64,000 bases of DNA, from the NCBI GenBank assembly GCA_951217055.1, contig OX578282.1:72011092-72075091 (forward strand). Direction: 5' to 3'. The DNA is from Gerris lacustris (Eukaryota > Arthropoda > Insecta > Hemiptera > Gerridae). Of the stretch, positions 22,830-32,804 are shown piece after piece (within the stretch, counting starts at the first letter, position 1; each line of letters starts with the position of its first letter). The notes below the pieces were generated by a model. It searched no databases and had not been told where the DNA came from. It saw only the letters and a program-made list of their open reading frames with translations. The position numbers were made by a program, and so were the translations under genes.

Positions 22830-23469
22830 GTTATTAAAACACTGAAAAAAACCCAGGGTTCGGTCACAAAACAAAATCCAACTCACACCACTCACAACAT
22901 ACTTAAAAACCCGACGTTTCGGCTTTATTTAAAACCTTCTTCAGAGGATCTAAAACAGAAGAAATACAAAAGGTTTACAAAGAATGCAAGTAAATATTAG
23001 AGAAAAGTTAACAGAAAACCCCTTATGGAAGCGCAAAGATTTTAACTTACATTAAGAAACGTTGAAGTGAGAATTAATATAATAAATAATGGAAAGAAAA
23101 CATTAAAATTGACTAGATAAGTAGGGAACAAAAAGTAAATAGAAGAGGTAACCAAAAAGAGAAGGTAACAATATAAAACTTAACTGGTGGCGCCATCTAG
23201 CGGCAACACACCAAAACTACATACAAATTGAATTCAAAAATTCTATAAAACAAATCTAAAAAAGTCCAATAACCATTAAAAACATTAAAAAACATTATAA
23301 AAACATTAAAAATACTAAAAATACTCTATTCAATCAGTCCAGAATTCACAACATGCAAATTATCTATGTCACTTCTAAAATTTAGAGATAATGGGTCCTT
23401 TTTAATAAAAAGCATTTCCAGGGTACGGCGTTTATTTTCATCTGGCTCCTTAGCCAATACCTTGACGTC
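22830..23469 (-). mobile_element. Inverted partial copy of the Penelope-like 3' half
   Basis: The reverse complement matches 28370-28443 and 34218-34779: GACGTCAAGGTATTGGCTAA, the end of the endonuclease frame, TCTAAATTTTAGAAGTGACA, GTGTTGCCGCTAGATGGCGC, and CCTCTGAAGAAGG...GCCGAAACGTCGGG. Homology stops at about 23469, where the plus-oriented copy begins. It keeps only the last residues of the coding region. Confidence 0.88.
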
Positions 23470-23790
23470 AATAGAAACAAAAATAGGAGACGATTACAAG
23501 CATTTTTCGGCAATAACGGCAACCCTATTCAATTTGTTAACCGATGTTGGTATCGTTATTATCAAAATTTGAATACTAAGAGAGATGATGATGGTCCTGT
23601 TGCTTATTTTAAGTTCCCTTTTATTGATGGTCTTTCTCGGGGAATTCAGCGGATCTTACGACGAGAAATACCACGGATTTCTTTGGCCTTTTATAGTAGA
23701 TACAGAGTTGGGTCTCTATATACTAAATTAAAAGATAAATACCCGGTTCACTTACAGTCGAATGTAGTGTATGCTATCAGTTGTCTGGAT
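23470..23790 (+). pseudogene. Penelope-like RT C-terminus and linker, 5' truncated
   Basis: The frame open from about 23494 encodes FVNRCWYRYYQN, a conserved FPFIDGLSRGIQRILR and LKDKYPVHLQSNVVYAISC. These are typical of the region between RT and the GIY-YIG domain of Penelope-like elements, including a Cys-rich linker (AISC). It ends at the copia target site. The catalytic RT motifs lie upstream of the inversion junction and are absent, so it cannot be active. Confidence 0.82.
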
Positions 23791-23868
23791 TGATGAAAGA
23801 TTATTAATAAGAGTATATACTTTAATAAAAAGCTATTTATTACATAACACACATGAACAAAGAAATAA
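23791..23868 (-). repeat. Copia 3' LTR, truncated to 78 bp
   Basis: Matches the first 78 bp (plus-strand order) of the 226-bp LTR, then diverges into AT-rich sequence before the RNase H stop. The missing part is the U3 start and polypurine tract side. The target duplication is intact, so the deletion followed integration. Confidence 0.85.
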
Positions 23869-23899
23869 TCTATTTTTAAATAAAATAAATAATCTATAT

Positions 23900-24871
23900 T
23901 TAAATAAATCTATTTTTTAAGGTATTAAATTTATTAAATTTTAATGATTTTGTCAATATGTCTGCTACTTGATGTTCAGACGGACAATACTCAATGGTCA
24001 AAACTTTATTAATGACATTTTCTCTAAGAAAGTAAAACCGAACATCTATATGCTTGCTACGTTTGTTAATAACACCATTCTTAACCAGTGATATGGCACT
24101 TTGATTGTCAACCATAAGTCTTATATTAACGTGTTTATTATCTAATTCACTGAGAAGTGATGTTATGTACAATACCTCAGGACAACAATCTGCTGCCGCA
24201 ATGTACTCAGCTTCACAACTTGAAGTTGCAACAATTGGCTGGAGACGTGAGCACCAGGAGATGGGTCCTCCTCGGTATAGCAGCATGTAGCCAGTAGTGC
24301 TACGTCTTGTCTTCACACAACCTGCATAATCTGAATCTGAGAATGCTAAAACATCTTCAGATCAACTGTTTCTCTTCAACTCGATTCCTTCGTGTATAGT
24401 CCCTTTTAAGTATTTTAGTATTTGTTTTACCTGGTTAACATTTTGTTTGGTAGGTTTCGACATAAACCTGCTGCAGTAACTTACAGCAAAGGTTATGTCT
24501 GGTCTCGTCCATGAACTTAAGTAAATCAAACATCCAACTGCTTCAGAGTAAGGGAAATTAACTGGCTGATTATTTTCCTCATCTTCATTTAAATTATTAA
24601 GAGTCATTGGTGTTTGTGATTCCTTGGCTTGATCCAATCCAAATTTCTCAAGGATTCCTTTGGTATATCTAGAGTTAGATAGCTTCAGACCGTTCTCTGT
24701 ATAACTAATTTCCACACCCAAAAAGCTTTCAACTTTATCACACACTGTTATTTCAAAGTCTTTGTATAATTCATTTATAATCCAGTTAAGTTTACTTTCA
24801 TTTTGACTGAAAATAATTCCATCGTCAACATACAAACAAAGATAAATAGAACTATCCTTATGCTTGAACAA
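23900..24871 (-). pseudogene. Copia RT C-terminal part and RNase H
   Basis: The RT catalytic box YVDDGIIFS lies near the start, then YTKGILEKFG and VNQVKQILKYLKGT. An in-frame TGA at 24362-24364 interrupts. The same frame then continues into copia RNase H (TRRSTTGYMLLYRGGPISWCS, SSCEAEYIAAADC, NKRSKHIDVRFYFLRE). It ends at 23900, shortly before the truncated 3' LTR. Confidence 0.9.
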
Positions 24872-24942
24872 GCATTGTTCAGTTTTGCACTGTATGAATC
24901 CTCGTTTTTGAAGAGCTTCACAGAATTTTAAATTCCACCTGC

Positions 24943-25992
24943 TTAAGCCTGCTTAAGCCCATACAGGGCCTTGCGGAGTTTAAGAACCTTCTTATTGTTA
25001 TAACAGCCTTCAAACCCTTGAGGAATATATATGAAAATATCTTCTTCTAGTTCTCCATGTAGAAATGCAGTTTTAACATCAAACTTCTTGAAAATATAAT
25101 TCCTGTGAACTGCCAATGCAAATAGTGTCCTGAGAACAGATTTTCCAACAACTGGACTAAATGTTTCTTGATAGTCAATTCCTTTGACTTGTTCACACCC
25201 TCGGATTACCAACCTGGCTTTATAACGACCATCGTCTTTAATTCGCAATACCCATTTTGAGGTTAATATTTTTTTATCCAGGTCAATTTTGTCTTTGTCA
25301 ATTATTTCCCATGTTTTATTGTTTTTTAAAGCTTCTTTTTCTTCATTAATTGCAAACATCCATTTTTCTCGATCTGACCCACTTAATGCTTCATCATATG
25401 TGAGCAACACATAGTCTTTCAACCAGTCTGGAGTTTTACGTTTACGAGGTTTTGGTGTATCATCTATTTCAGTGTCAGATTGTGTTGTCCCAGTTTCTTC
25501 TTCATTATTTATACTTTGTTTTTCCAGATCTTGCAAGTCCCATCCACGCCATGGTATGTTGTCATCATCTTCTTCAGGAAAAGTCTCAATAGTTTCATCA
25601 GAGTCATGATTTTCTTAAATTTTTACTTTATTTTTGTTCAGTCTCTTATCTTCTTCTTCAGATAATTCAGCTTTATCAGTTTGGTCAAAGATTACATCTC
25701 TAGATATTATTACTTTTCTTTTCTGTCGATCCCATAATCTGTATCCACACAAAGCATATCCAACAAAAATATAACTGTTGCTTCTGACATCTAACTTCTT
25801 CTTATAGGTATTGTCCTTGGCATATGCTGTGGAGCCAAATAATTTTAGGTTAGATAGATTGGGTCGCTTCCCATGCCATAATTCTGCAGGGGTAGCATTC
25901 TTAATTGTTTGTGTAGGGGACCGATTAATTAAATAAGTGGCGGTGTACAAGGCCTCTGTCCACATTTCTTTGTCTAGTTTTGAGTCGAACAA
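24943..25992 (-). pseudogene. Copia integrase C-terminus and RT N-terminal part
   Basis: Starts with integrase tail (WTEALYTATYLINRSPT, with GYALCGYRLWD further on). It meets an in-frame TAA at 25615-25617 and continues in the same frame into RT (ALKNNKTWEIIDKD, KARLVIRGCEQVKGIDYQET, FDVKTAFLHGELEEDI). It ends at 24943, where a 10-bp duplication (CCTGCTTAAG twice, 24938-24957) shifts the frame after the GLKQA motif. Confidence 0.88.
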
Positions 25993-26012
25993 TAGACTTC
26001 TTACTTTGTCAT

Positions 26013-27797
26013 TTAATGTCCTATGATTCGCTCAGCTTTGCCATTTAGCTGGGGACAATGCGGAGGAGCATAATCAAGCATGATTCCTTTTGACTTACAC
26101 CATGCAATTAGATTCTTACCAACATACTCACCTCCGTTATCACACCTGATTTTAAAAACTTTTTTATCACCCCATTTGGCTTCGGAAGTTAAAACATATT
26201 CTCGCAGCTTTTCAGCAACTTCATTTTTACATGTTATTGGAAATACAGATAAAAAATGAGTAAAATCATCTAGAAAAGTAACATAATACCTTTTTTTATC
26301 CCATGACTGGGGTGTTACAGAGACAACATCGCTATGTATAATCTCAAGAGGTCTTGAGGCACGACTTCTATGTCCATCAAACGGAGTTCTAATGTGCTTT
26401 GCCTTTGCACAAATTTTACAAACATCAGGGGCTTTAGTCTTCAAGTCCATAACAACTCCGTCTGTGACTGATTTAAGTCGATCCAAATTGGACCAACCTA
26501 AGTGTCCTAGCGCTCTATGCCACCAATTTCTATCTTGCACAGTCAATAGAGCCACGTTTTCTTCCTTGTGAATTACAAACAATCCAGAGTGATTTTTTTC
26601 TCCACTAAGAATAATGAAGTTATTTTTGGAAATGGTAACAATGTTTTTACTGAACTCTACTTTACCTCCATTTCTTGTTATTGCATTAACAGAAAGCAAG
26701 TTTTTAGCTAATTGTGGTACAAACATAACTCTCTCGAGTGAACAGTTACCAAGTTCAATTTCACCAACTCCTAAAGATTCAATCGTTTCGCCGTCTTTGG
26801 CCAGACCCACACTTGCTTTCTTCCATTCCATTTTATTAAACAATTCACGGTCTTTAAACATATGGGCGGTGCATCCAGAATCAACGACAAGTTCTATGGT
26901 GTTCGAGCAGCTAGTACTGGCCATGAAAGCAACTTTGCCTTCCTTAACAGACTTTTCTTGCTTTCTGTTTTTAAAGAAACAGTCTTTTGTCAAATGATTA
27001 TTTTTATGGCATATCTGACAAACAGTCTGTTGTTTACAGTTTCGAGCAATATGCCCCACAGTTTGACATTTAAAACATTTTAATTGCTGTTTACAATTCC
27101 GTGCAATATGCCCTACAGCTTGACATTTATAACATTTTAGTTGCTTACCAGCTGAGACTGAAGCTCTGGCAGTTAAAGCCACACTTGATTCATCAGTGAT
27201 ATTATCGGCGGAGTTAAGTCTAGTTTCTTCAGCTATCAGTCGAGAAGTCAAATTTTCTAGAGTCTTATTTTCACTGGAGGCAGACTCCCACGCAGACGAA
27301 AAATGTTGGTACTTGCTAGGCAATGTGACCAAAATTTTTGATATTATCATATCATCTGTAATGGTTTTTTTAAGTGTTTTTAGTTTGAACGCTATATTTT
27401 CCAATCGACTAACGTACGCGACAATGTCCTTGTTTTTATCATACGACGCATTGAAGAATTCTTGATATAATAAGCAAGCTTGTTGCTCCGAATCTCGCTC
27501 ATAGATCGCACACAGTTTATTTAACATTTCATACGACGAATCACAACACATTATGTGCATTTTAGCGTTCCTGTCTATAGTGCCGACGATCAGCCTCTGC
27601 GCCTTGGCGTCCTTTCTCTCCCAATCTGCTTTCTTCTCTGAAGTCGTCTCATTCTCGAGTTTTCTTACTCCTTCCACTATGTCAAACAGTCCATGAGCCT
27701 TTAATAAAATTTTTATTTGAAAAATCCACATTTGGAAACTTTCAGAGTCACACAGTTTCTCAACGTTCGAGATATCGTTTTCCATATCGTTTGCCAT
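26013..27797 (-). pseudogene. Copia gag, protease and integrase N-terminal part
   Basis: 594 residues from ATG 27797. A copia-type gag (about 1-215) is followed by three CCHC knuckles at 222-235, 241-254 and 260-273. The first two are nearly identical and come from a 57-bp duplication at about 27035-27150. The protease motif DSG is at 306-308. The gag-pre-integrase HHCC (WWHRALGHLG...CKICAKAKH) lies near 435-478, and the integrase D, D, E residues near 496, 556 and 590. The frame ends just after NGKAER because of a frameshift, and the next part continues in another frame at 25992. Confidence 0.92.
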
Positions 27798-27975
27798 TTT
27801 ACTTGCTTTACGCTTTTCAGCTCTCTTTACTATATATACGCGAACTCAATTAAACCGAACGCACACACTTTTTTTTTTTTTTTTTTTAAAAAAACAAAAA
27901 CCGCAACACGTTGTTTACTCACGTGCACTTGCCGACATGAAACTGAAATAACTTCACAAAAACAAAATTAGCGAT

Positions 27976-27992
27976 CACTGCGGCCCATAACC
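27976..27992 (-). promoter_or_regulatory. Copia-type primer binding site
   Basis: Minus-strand GGTTATGGGCCGCAGTG follows the 5' LTR directly. Drosophila copia uses a very similar GGTTATGGGCC site, which pairs with an internal fragment of initiator tRNA-Met. Confidence 0.75.
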
Positions 27993-28218
27993 TGATGAAA
28001 GATTATTAATAAGAGTATATACTTTAATAAAAAGCTATTTATTACATAACACACATGAACAAAGAAATAATATTTAAGGCAACGAGACAACTTAAGCTGG
28101 CACGCGATCATACAGAGAGAGCGGGAGAAAAGCCAGCGGTGTTACCAGAAGGGCAGAACAAACAAAAAAACATTAATACACAAGGGGGGGCTACTAGTAA
28201 TAATTACACATTTCAACA
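27993..28218 (-). repeat. Copia 5' LTR, 226 bp
   Basis: Begins (minus strand) TGTTGAAATGTGTAATTA and ends CTTTCATCA. It is complete, unlike its partner at 23791-23868. Confidence 0.9.
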
Positions 28219-28443
28219 TGGATTGTGGTAAAGTATACTACGGGGAGACCTCTAGGTTTCTAAAAGAACGTGTTTATCAACACGAGTATAGTATTGGGAC
28301 TCGCAAGATTACTTCTACGGCTTTAGCTCTACATGCGGTAAACCAAGGGCACAAGTTTAACTTCCAGGACGTCAAGGTATTGGCTAAGGAGCCAGATGAA
28401 AATAAACGTCGTACCCTGGAAATGCTTTTTATTAAAAAGGACC
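28219..28443 (+). pseudogene. Penelope-like GIY-YIG endonuclease domain
   Basis: Directly after the copia element the frame resumes with CGKVYYGETSRFLKERVYQH. This has the paired tyrosines, G and R of a GIY-YIG nuclease, followed by a conserved H, and ends with RRTLEMLFIKKD, which carries the catalytic-type E. The domain is nearly complete but is cut at 28443 by a LINE 3' end. Its last codons resume at 34218. In these elements the nuclease nicks target DNA for priming. Confidence 0.85.
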
Positions 28444-28579
28444 AATTTTTTTTTTTTTTTTTTTTTTTTTAAAGATTAAGAATTTTTATTAAATTATCAT
28501 ACAAGAAAATACATAAATAATACACTGTTAATTCATCCCACCACTAGAGGGAAAGCCCTGTGGCTGTGGTGAGGGTCTC
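28444..28579 (-). mobile_element. LINE 3' end fragment, left part
   Basis: A 25-T run at 28446-28470 (the poly(A) tail of a minus-strand element) is followed by AAAGATTAAGAATTTTTATTAAATT and non-coding sequence up to the target duplication of the larger LINE. Its other part is 34150-34217. Together they are a 5'-truncated retroposon of about 220 bp inserted in the Penelope endonuclease. I see no clear target duplication. Confidence 0.65.
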
Positions 28580-28596
28580 CTCCTATCCTTAGTTTA

Positions 28597-29417
28597 GAAT
28601 AGAATAGAATAGAATAGAATAGATTTTATTTGTTTAAGTACATATAGGATACTTGTTACAAATAGAGTTGCTTTTGATATATATATATGATACATTTCAA
28701 TCAAAGTAAAAAGAAATCGTTTTTTTTACAAAACAGAACGTAAGTTTATAAATGAAAATGAAAATTAAATTTTATAATTGATCACTTGTGATCCTGTATT
28801 ATTTTAATGAAAATATGAAATATGTTGAAATTAAAATGTACATATGTTGGCTTAAACAATACGATAATAACAATTATAATAAAATAAATTAAACTGTACA
28901 TTCATGAAATATAATGATGACCTCTAACACCGGAGGTAATGCACTGATAAGGAGGCAGACAAAAGAAAGAAAGAAACCAATAAATAAATAATTATGTACA
29001 TTTAACTCTATGTGAGTCATGCCGAGTCTGGCTTCAAACAATAAACATTAAACATTAAATTATAATCTGACTTTATGCTCGACTAATCAAAAACTAGTTT
29101 AAATTTTAGACATATAATAATGATAACGTAATATTTTAACACTTTATAAAATTGACCAAAAATAAGACAAATTAAATTTAAAAATTAGTTAAATAAAAAT
29201 TAATTTAATATCTTCACAAAAACAATGATTAAAATTATATAAGTGGCTGGCAAAGTAGAATAATGTCCATAGACATGTATGTAGACGAATTAAGCCAAGT
29301 CTTTTCGTTGACATAGGTTGATTCGTAAGTGTAAGGTAGATTGGTAAATTAAACATTTAAAATTATATATAAAGGGGGGAAAATTTATATAATAGTATTA
29401 CTTAATATATTTATATA
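28597..29417 (-). other. LINE 3' untranslated region
   Basis: AT-rich non-coding sequence after the ORF2 stop, ending in the TATTC-repeat tail. No further ORF is recognised. Confidence 0.75.
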
Positions 29418-32400
29418 TTAATCATAAAGGAGAAAGCTTCTTATAGTAGCAATATTTTTAAAATAAAAAAAGATGTTTTTACTGGTTGTTTTATCAAAGG
29501 AACTTAAGATGGAGGCAATGTTGGTCGAGGTACTACTATTGGGATCTGTAAGGTTCATTGGTAAGTATTGTTTTCTGATAGGTTCGTATAGGGGGCAGTG
29601 AAACATTATATGACCTAGGTCCTCAGCTTGTTGATTATTACATACGTTGCAAGTAGTGTCAGTGTGGATCTTATATACGATACCATTGAAACAAATTCTT
29701 ATCGAGTTAAACCCTGAGGTACGAACTTGTGCTAAGACTTTCTGGAAATTAAAAGGTAGGTTTGAAAATAGGTAGTTACTGTTAGAGCAGTTAATCGATT
29801 TGTAGAAAAGGCTGTAAGAAGACTCGTTGATTCTTTTCAGATTTTCCTCTTGTAGTATCATTTCATATTTCTCTATGATATCGTTTATCATTGGTTTGTC
29901 TATGGCTCTAGTCAACATACTGTCAAAATCCAAACCGTCGATATTATTTATAATAGCTTTTAGCTGAGTGAACCAATTTAGCTTCAAACTATTATTGGGA
30001 GTCGAGTCTAGATATTTAAGCCTTTCAAAGCAAACTTTTACTAGTTTATCTGGGTCTAGATATTGGATGTGACTGACGTAGTTCAAGGCTTGTTTTAATA
30101 CAAAAGATGAAACATGTGTTAGATTAAATTCAGCTCTTACGATGTAGTGGGGGACATTACTCTGTAGGGAGAAATATTTTTTAAAGAAAAAGGTTTGAGC
30201 CGCTTCAAGATCCGATAGGTACCGTAAAGCCCATACTGGGGCACCGTAAGTCAAAGTAGGAATTACACAAGATTTGAATGTTTGTAACACTGCGTCAAAT
30301 GAACTATTTTTGGCCGCTGCCAAGGTTGATTTGAGTGCACCGGAAGCGGAACGAGAACGACTTATAGCTTGCTGCGACGCTTGCTCAAACACTCCTTTTC
30401 TTGAGAAACACACACCCAAATAATTAAACTTGTTCATTTCTTCCACAATGTGACCGTTATAGAATATTTTTTTTCTATTTTTAGATAAGTTGCCTTTGCT
30501 AAAAATTACAGCTTTAGTTTTATCTAAATTGACTTCTAACCCATAGAGACGACAATATTCGTGCAGTATATTCAGTTTTTTATTCATATCGAGTGCAGAG
30601 GTAGCAAATATAATTAAATCGTCACAGTAAAGTAGAATAATAATATCTTTCACTCCATCGATATTAACTCCTTCAGCCCCTCTGGCTCTAAGAAAGTCTT
30701 CTAAATCAGCTATGAGGATATTAAATAAAAGGGGGGAGAGTATTTCGCCTTGTAATAAGCCTTTCAGAATATCGATAGGGTTAGAAGTCAGATTATTATA
30801 TCTAATTTTTGTCCGAGCTCGACTATATAAGTTTTTGACGACTCTAATTATTTTGTCACTGACTTTAAGATCTTTAAGTTTAGCAAATAGGATGTTATGA
30901 CGCACTTTATCAAAGGCTTTTCTAAAATCAATGAAACATGTGTAAATTTTCCTTTTTGAAAGTCTCAAATGGTTTTGTATAACAGTGTTTAGGATGAATA
31001 TATTGTCAAGGCAGCTTTTGCCACTCCTAAATCCTGCCTGTATATCGGGGATAAGCCTGTGCTTTTCAACCCACTTATATAATCTTTTATTAAGAATAGA
31101 AGTAAAAATTTTTGCGGTACAATTTACCAACGAAATACCCCGGTAATTATTTAAGTCCTCTTTGTCTCCTTTCTTAAACAAGAGAGTTGTTAAAATGTCT
31201 GACCAGTTACGTGGAATTTCACCTGAATCTATTATTCTATTAAATAAAACTGTCAGACATAAAATCCAATTAGGTGGTAGATTTTTGAGAACATTGTAAC
31301 CAATTCCGTCAGTTCCCGGCGAGGAACTATTCTTTGATTTGGATATGGCATCTATTATTTCTTCTTTGGTGATGGGTGAATCAAGTTCGGGTTCAGAATG
31401 AATTAGTTCGAAGCAAGAATTGTCCGAGAGTGGATTATTATCATCGTACATCAGATCTTTGTAAAACGTTTCCCATGCTTTAATATCGATTTTAATTGAG
31501 CCATTGAAGGTTTTTTTTTTAAAACTCATTATAGTTTTCCAAAATTCACTAGAATTTTTAACGTTGTTCAATGCTTGGGTTATGCTGAAATTATAGTTTT
31601 TCTTTTTTTGACGAACTAGTTTTTTATATTGTGCAGCGACCTTACAAAAATTACTTTTATACGGTTCGAAAAATGTATTCTTTTTACAAATTCTTAACTG
31701 CTTACGGAGAGATCTTTGGGAATTATAGCATTCAGCATCAAACCACGGTTTTTTGTATCTAGGCGAGGAAGTTAATAGGTTTCTAGGTGATCTTTTTATA
31801 AGCCCTAGCTGATTCGCTACAGATGTGGCTTCCTCTATAAAACAGTTATACAGCTCGTCTACCGATAGGTGATTTATCTCAGTAAGCCGTCGGGAGAGAG
31901 ACATGAGAGATTGAAAATTATGACTCGAGTTTTCGTTCCAAACAAGTTTAGAGAAATAAGTAGTTACGGAACCATCCCCGGTTTTATAAGGGGGGATTCG
32001 AGAGGGTAAATCTAATGTAAGTAAGAGAGGTAAATGGTTGATTAAAGGCAGCGATGTTATAACTTCAAGATCTATAACTTTTTCTAATTGGGGAAGTCTA
32101 CACCAAACTAGATCTACCGTACTTGTACCTGACACAATGATGTTAGTGAAACTACCCGGATTATCGGATTTAGATCTACCGTTAATCAAAACAAAACTAT
32201 AAGATTCAAATAGTTCTATTAGGTCTTTACCTCGTTTGTCAATTTTAGCATCCATAGACCGCCTGTATCTTAAAAGATTTGTATTATTTTCGTCTGTAGG
32301 TAAACAGTTATTAAGATCTCCTACTCTGCCATTGAAATCCCCACCCACGATAAACAGCTCTTCTGGAAAGTTAGATATTATATTATTTAGAACTTCGTTA

Positions 32401-32804
32401 AAGTAATCAAAAATAAATTCTATTTTGATATTAGGTTTAAAATAAACTAAACCGATTATTAGGGGCAGGGTGTCATTAGATGTTAATCTTAAGAATAACC
32501 AATATTCAGACTTATCAAGTACATGTGAAGTATACCTTTCTGAGACTAAGCATGCCAAGCCACCGCTGGCTCTTCCACGACTCTTTTCTCGAATAGCAGC
32601 AGAGGTAATAATATTATGGCGTGGTAGAGAGGAGGGAGCTGCAGTGATGTCTTCCATCTTCCATGTCTCACAAAGACCGATTGCAGTGTAGTTAGCGAAT
32701 TTGTGGCTGAATTCCAGAAAATTATTGTATCCATTGCAGTTCCAGAAAGTTAATAATGTGGTTGGAGCCGTGGACTTGGTGGTGTTAGACGGGTTTGCTC
32801 TTAG
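29418..32804 (-). CDS. LINE ORF2, endonuclease-reverse transcriptase
   Basis: The frame is open from the codon after the ORF1 stop. The first ATG is 49 codons in (32657), but conserved APE residues precede it (FWNCNGYNN and GLCETWK), so functional translation must start or enter upstream. APE endonuclease continues with FIVGGDFNGRVGD and SGTSTVDLVWC. RT follows with SPGTDGIGYNVLK, FIDFRKAFDKVRH, GLLQGEILSPLLFNI and the catalytic YCDDLIIFA. The C-terminus carries a C-x2-C...H...C cluster (CNVCNNQQAEDLGHIMFHC). About 1128 residues from the stop, or 1079 from the ATG. It nicks target DNA and copies LINE RNA by target-primed reverse transcription. No internal stop. Confidence 0.93.
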   Translation of the reverse strand, partial: LRANPSNTTKSTAPTTLLTFWNCNGYNNFLEFSHKFANYTAIGLCETWKMEDITAAPSSLPRHNIITSAAIREKSRGRASGGLACLVSERYTSHVLDKSEYWLFLRLTSNDTLPLIIGLVYFKPNIKIEFIFDYFNEVLNNIISNFPEELFIVGGDFNGRVGDLNNCLPTDENNTNLLRYRRSMDAKIDKRGKDLIELFESYSFVLINGRSKSDNPGSFTNIIVSGTSTVDLVWCRLPQLEKVIDLEVITSLPLINHLPLLLTLDLPSRIPPYKTGDGSVTTYFSKLVWNENSSHNFQSLMSLSRRLTEINHLSVDELYNCFIEEATSVANQLGLIKRSPRNLLTSSPRYKKPWFDAECYNSQRSLRKQLRICKKNTFFEPYKSNFCKVAAQYKKLVRQKKKNYNFSITQALNNVKNSSEFWKTIMSFKKKTFNGSIKIDIKAWETFYKDLMYDDNNPLSDNSCFELIHSEPELDSPITKEEIIDAISKSKNSSSPGTDGIGYNVLKNLPPNWILCLTVLFNRIIDSGEIPRNWSDILTTLLFKKGDKEDLNNYRGISLVNCTAKIFTSILNKRLYKWVEKHRLIPDIQAGFRSGKSCLDNIFILNTVIQNHLRLSKRKIYTCFIDFRKAFDKVRHNILFAKLKDLKVSDKIIRVVKNLYSRARTKIRYNNLTSNPIDILKGLLQGEILSPLLFNILIADLEDFLRARGAEGVNIDGVKDIIILLYCDDLIIFATSALDMNKKLNILHEYCRLYGLEVNLDKTKAVIFSKGNLSKNRKKIFYNGHIVEEMNKFNYLGVCFSRKGVFEQASQQAISRSRSASGALKSTLAAAKNSSFDAVLQTFKSCVIPTLTYGAPVWALRYLSDLEAAQTFFFKKYFSLQSNVPHYIVRAEFNLTHVSSFVLKQALNYVSHIQYLDPDKLVKVCFERLKYLDSTPNNSLKLNWFTQLKAIINNIDGLDFDSMLTRAIDKPMINDIIEKYEMILQEENLKRINESSYSLFYKSINCSNSNYLFSNLPFNFQKVLAQVRTSGFNSIRICFNGIVYKIHTDTTCNVCNNQQAEDLGHIMFHCPLYEPIRKQYLPMNLTDPNSSTSTNIASILSSFDKTTSKNIFFYFKNIATIRSFLLYD

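Larger units (their letters stand above)
23791..28218 (-). mobile_element. Copia-type LTR retrotransposon, defective
   Basis: The element is bounded by TG...CA ends and flanked by the 5-bp duplication TGGAT (23786-23790 and 28219-28223), placing it exactly inside the Penelope-like ORF. Gag, protease, integrase, RT and RNase H follow copia order on the minus strand. The frame is broken by a shift near 26003, a TAA at 25615, a 10-bp tandem duplication at 24938-24957 and a TGA at 24362. Confidence 0.93.

Noticed and set aside
28446..28470. Poly(A) tail of the full-length LINE
   Set aside because: The full-length LINE ends at 28597 in TATTC repeats next to its own 17-bp duplication; the T run belongs to an older, short retroposon.
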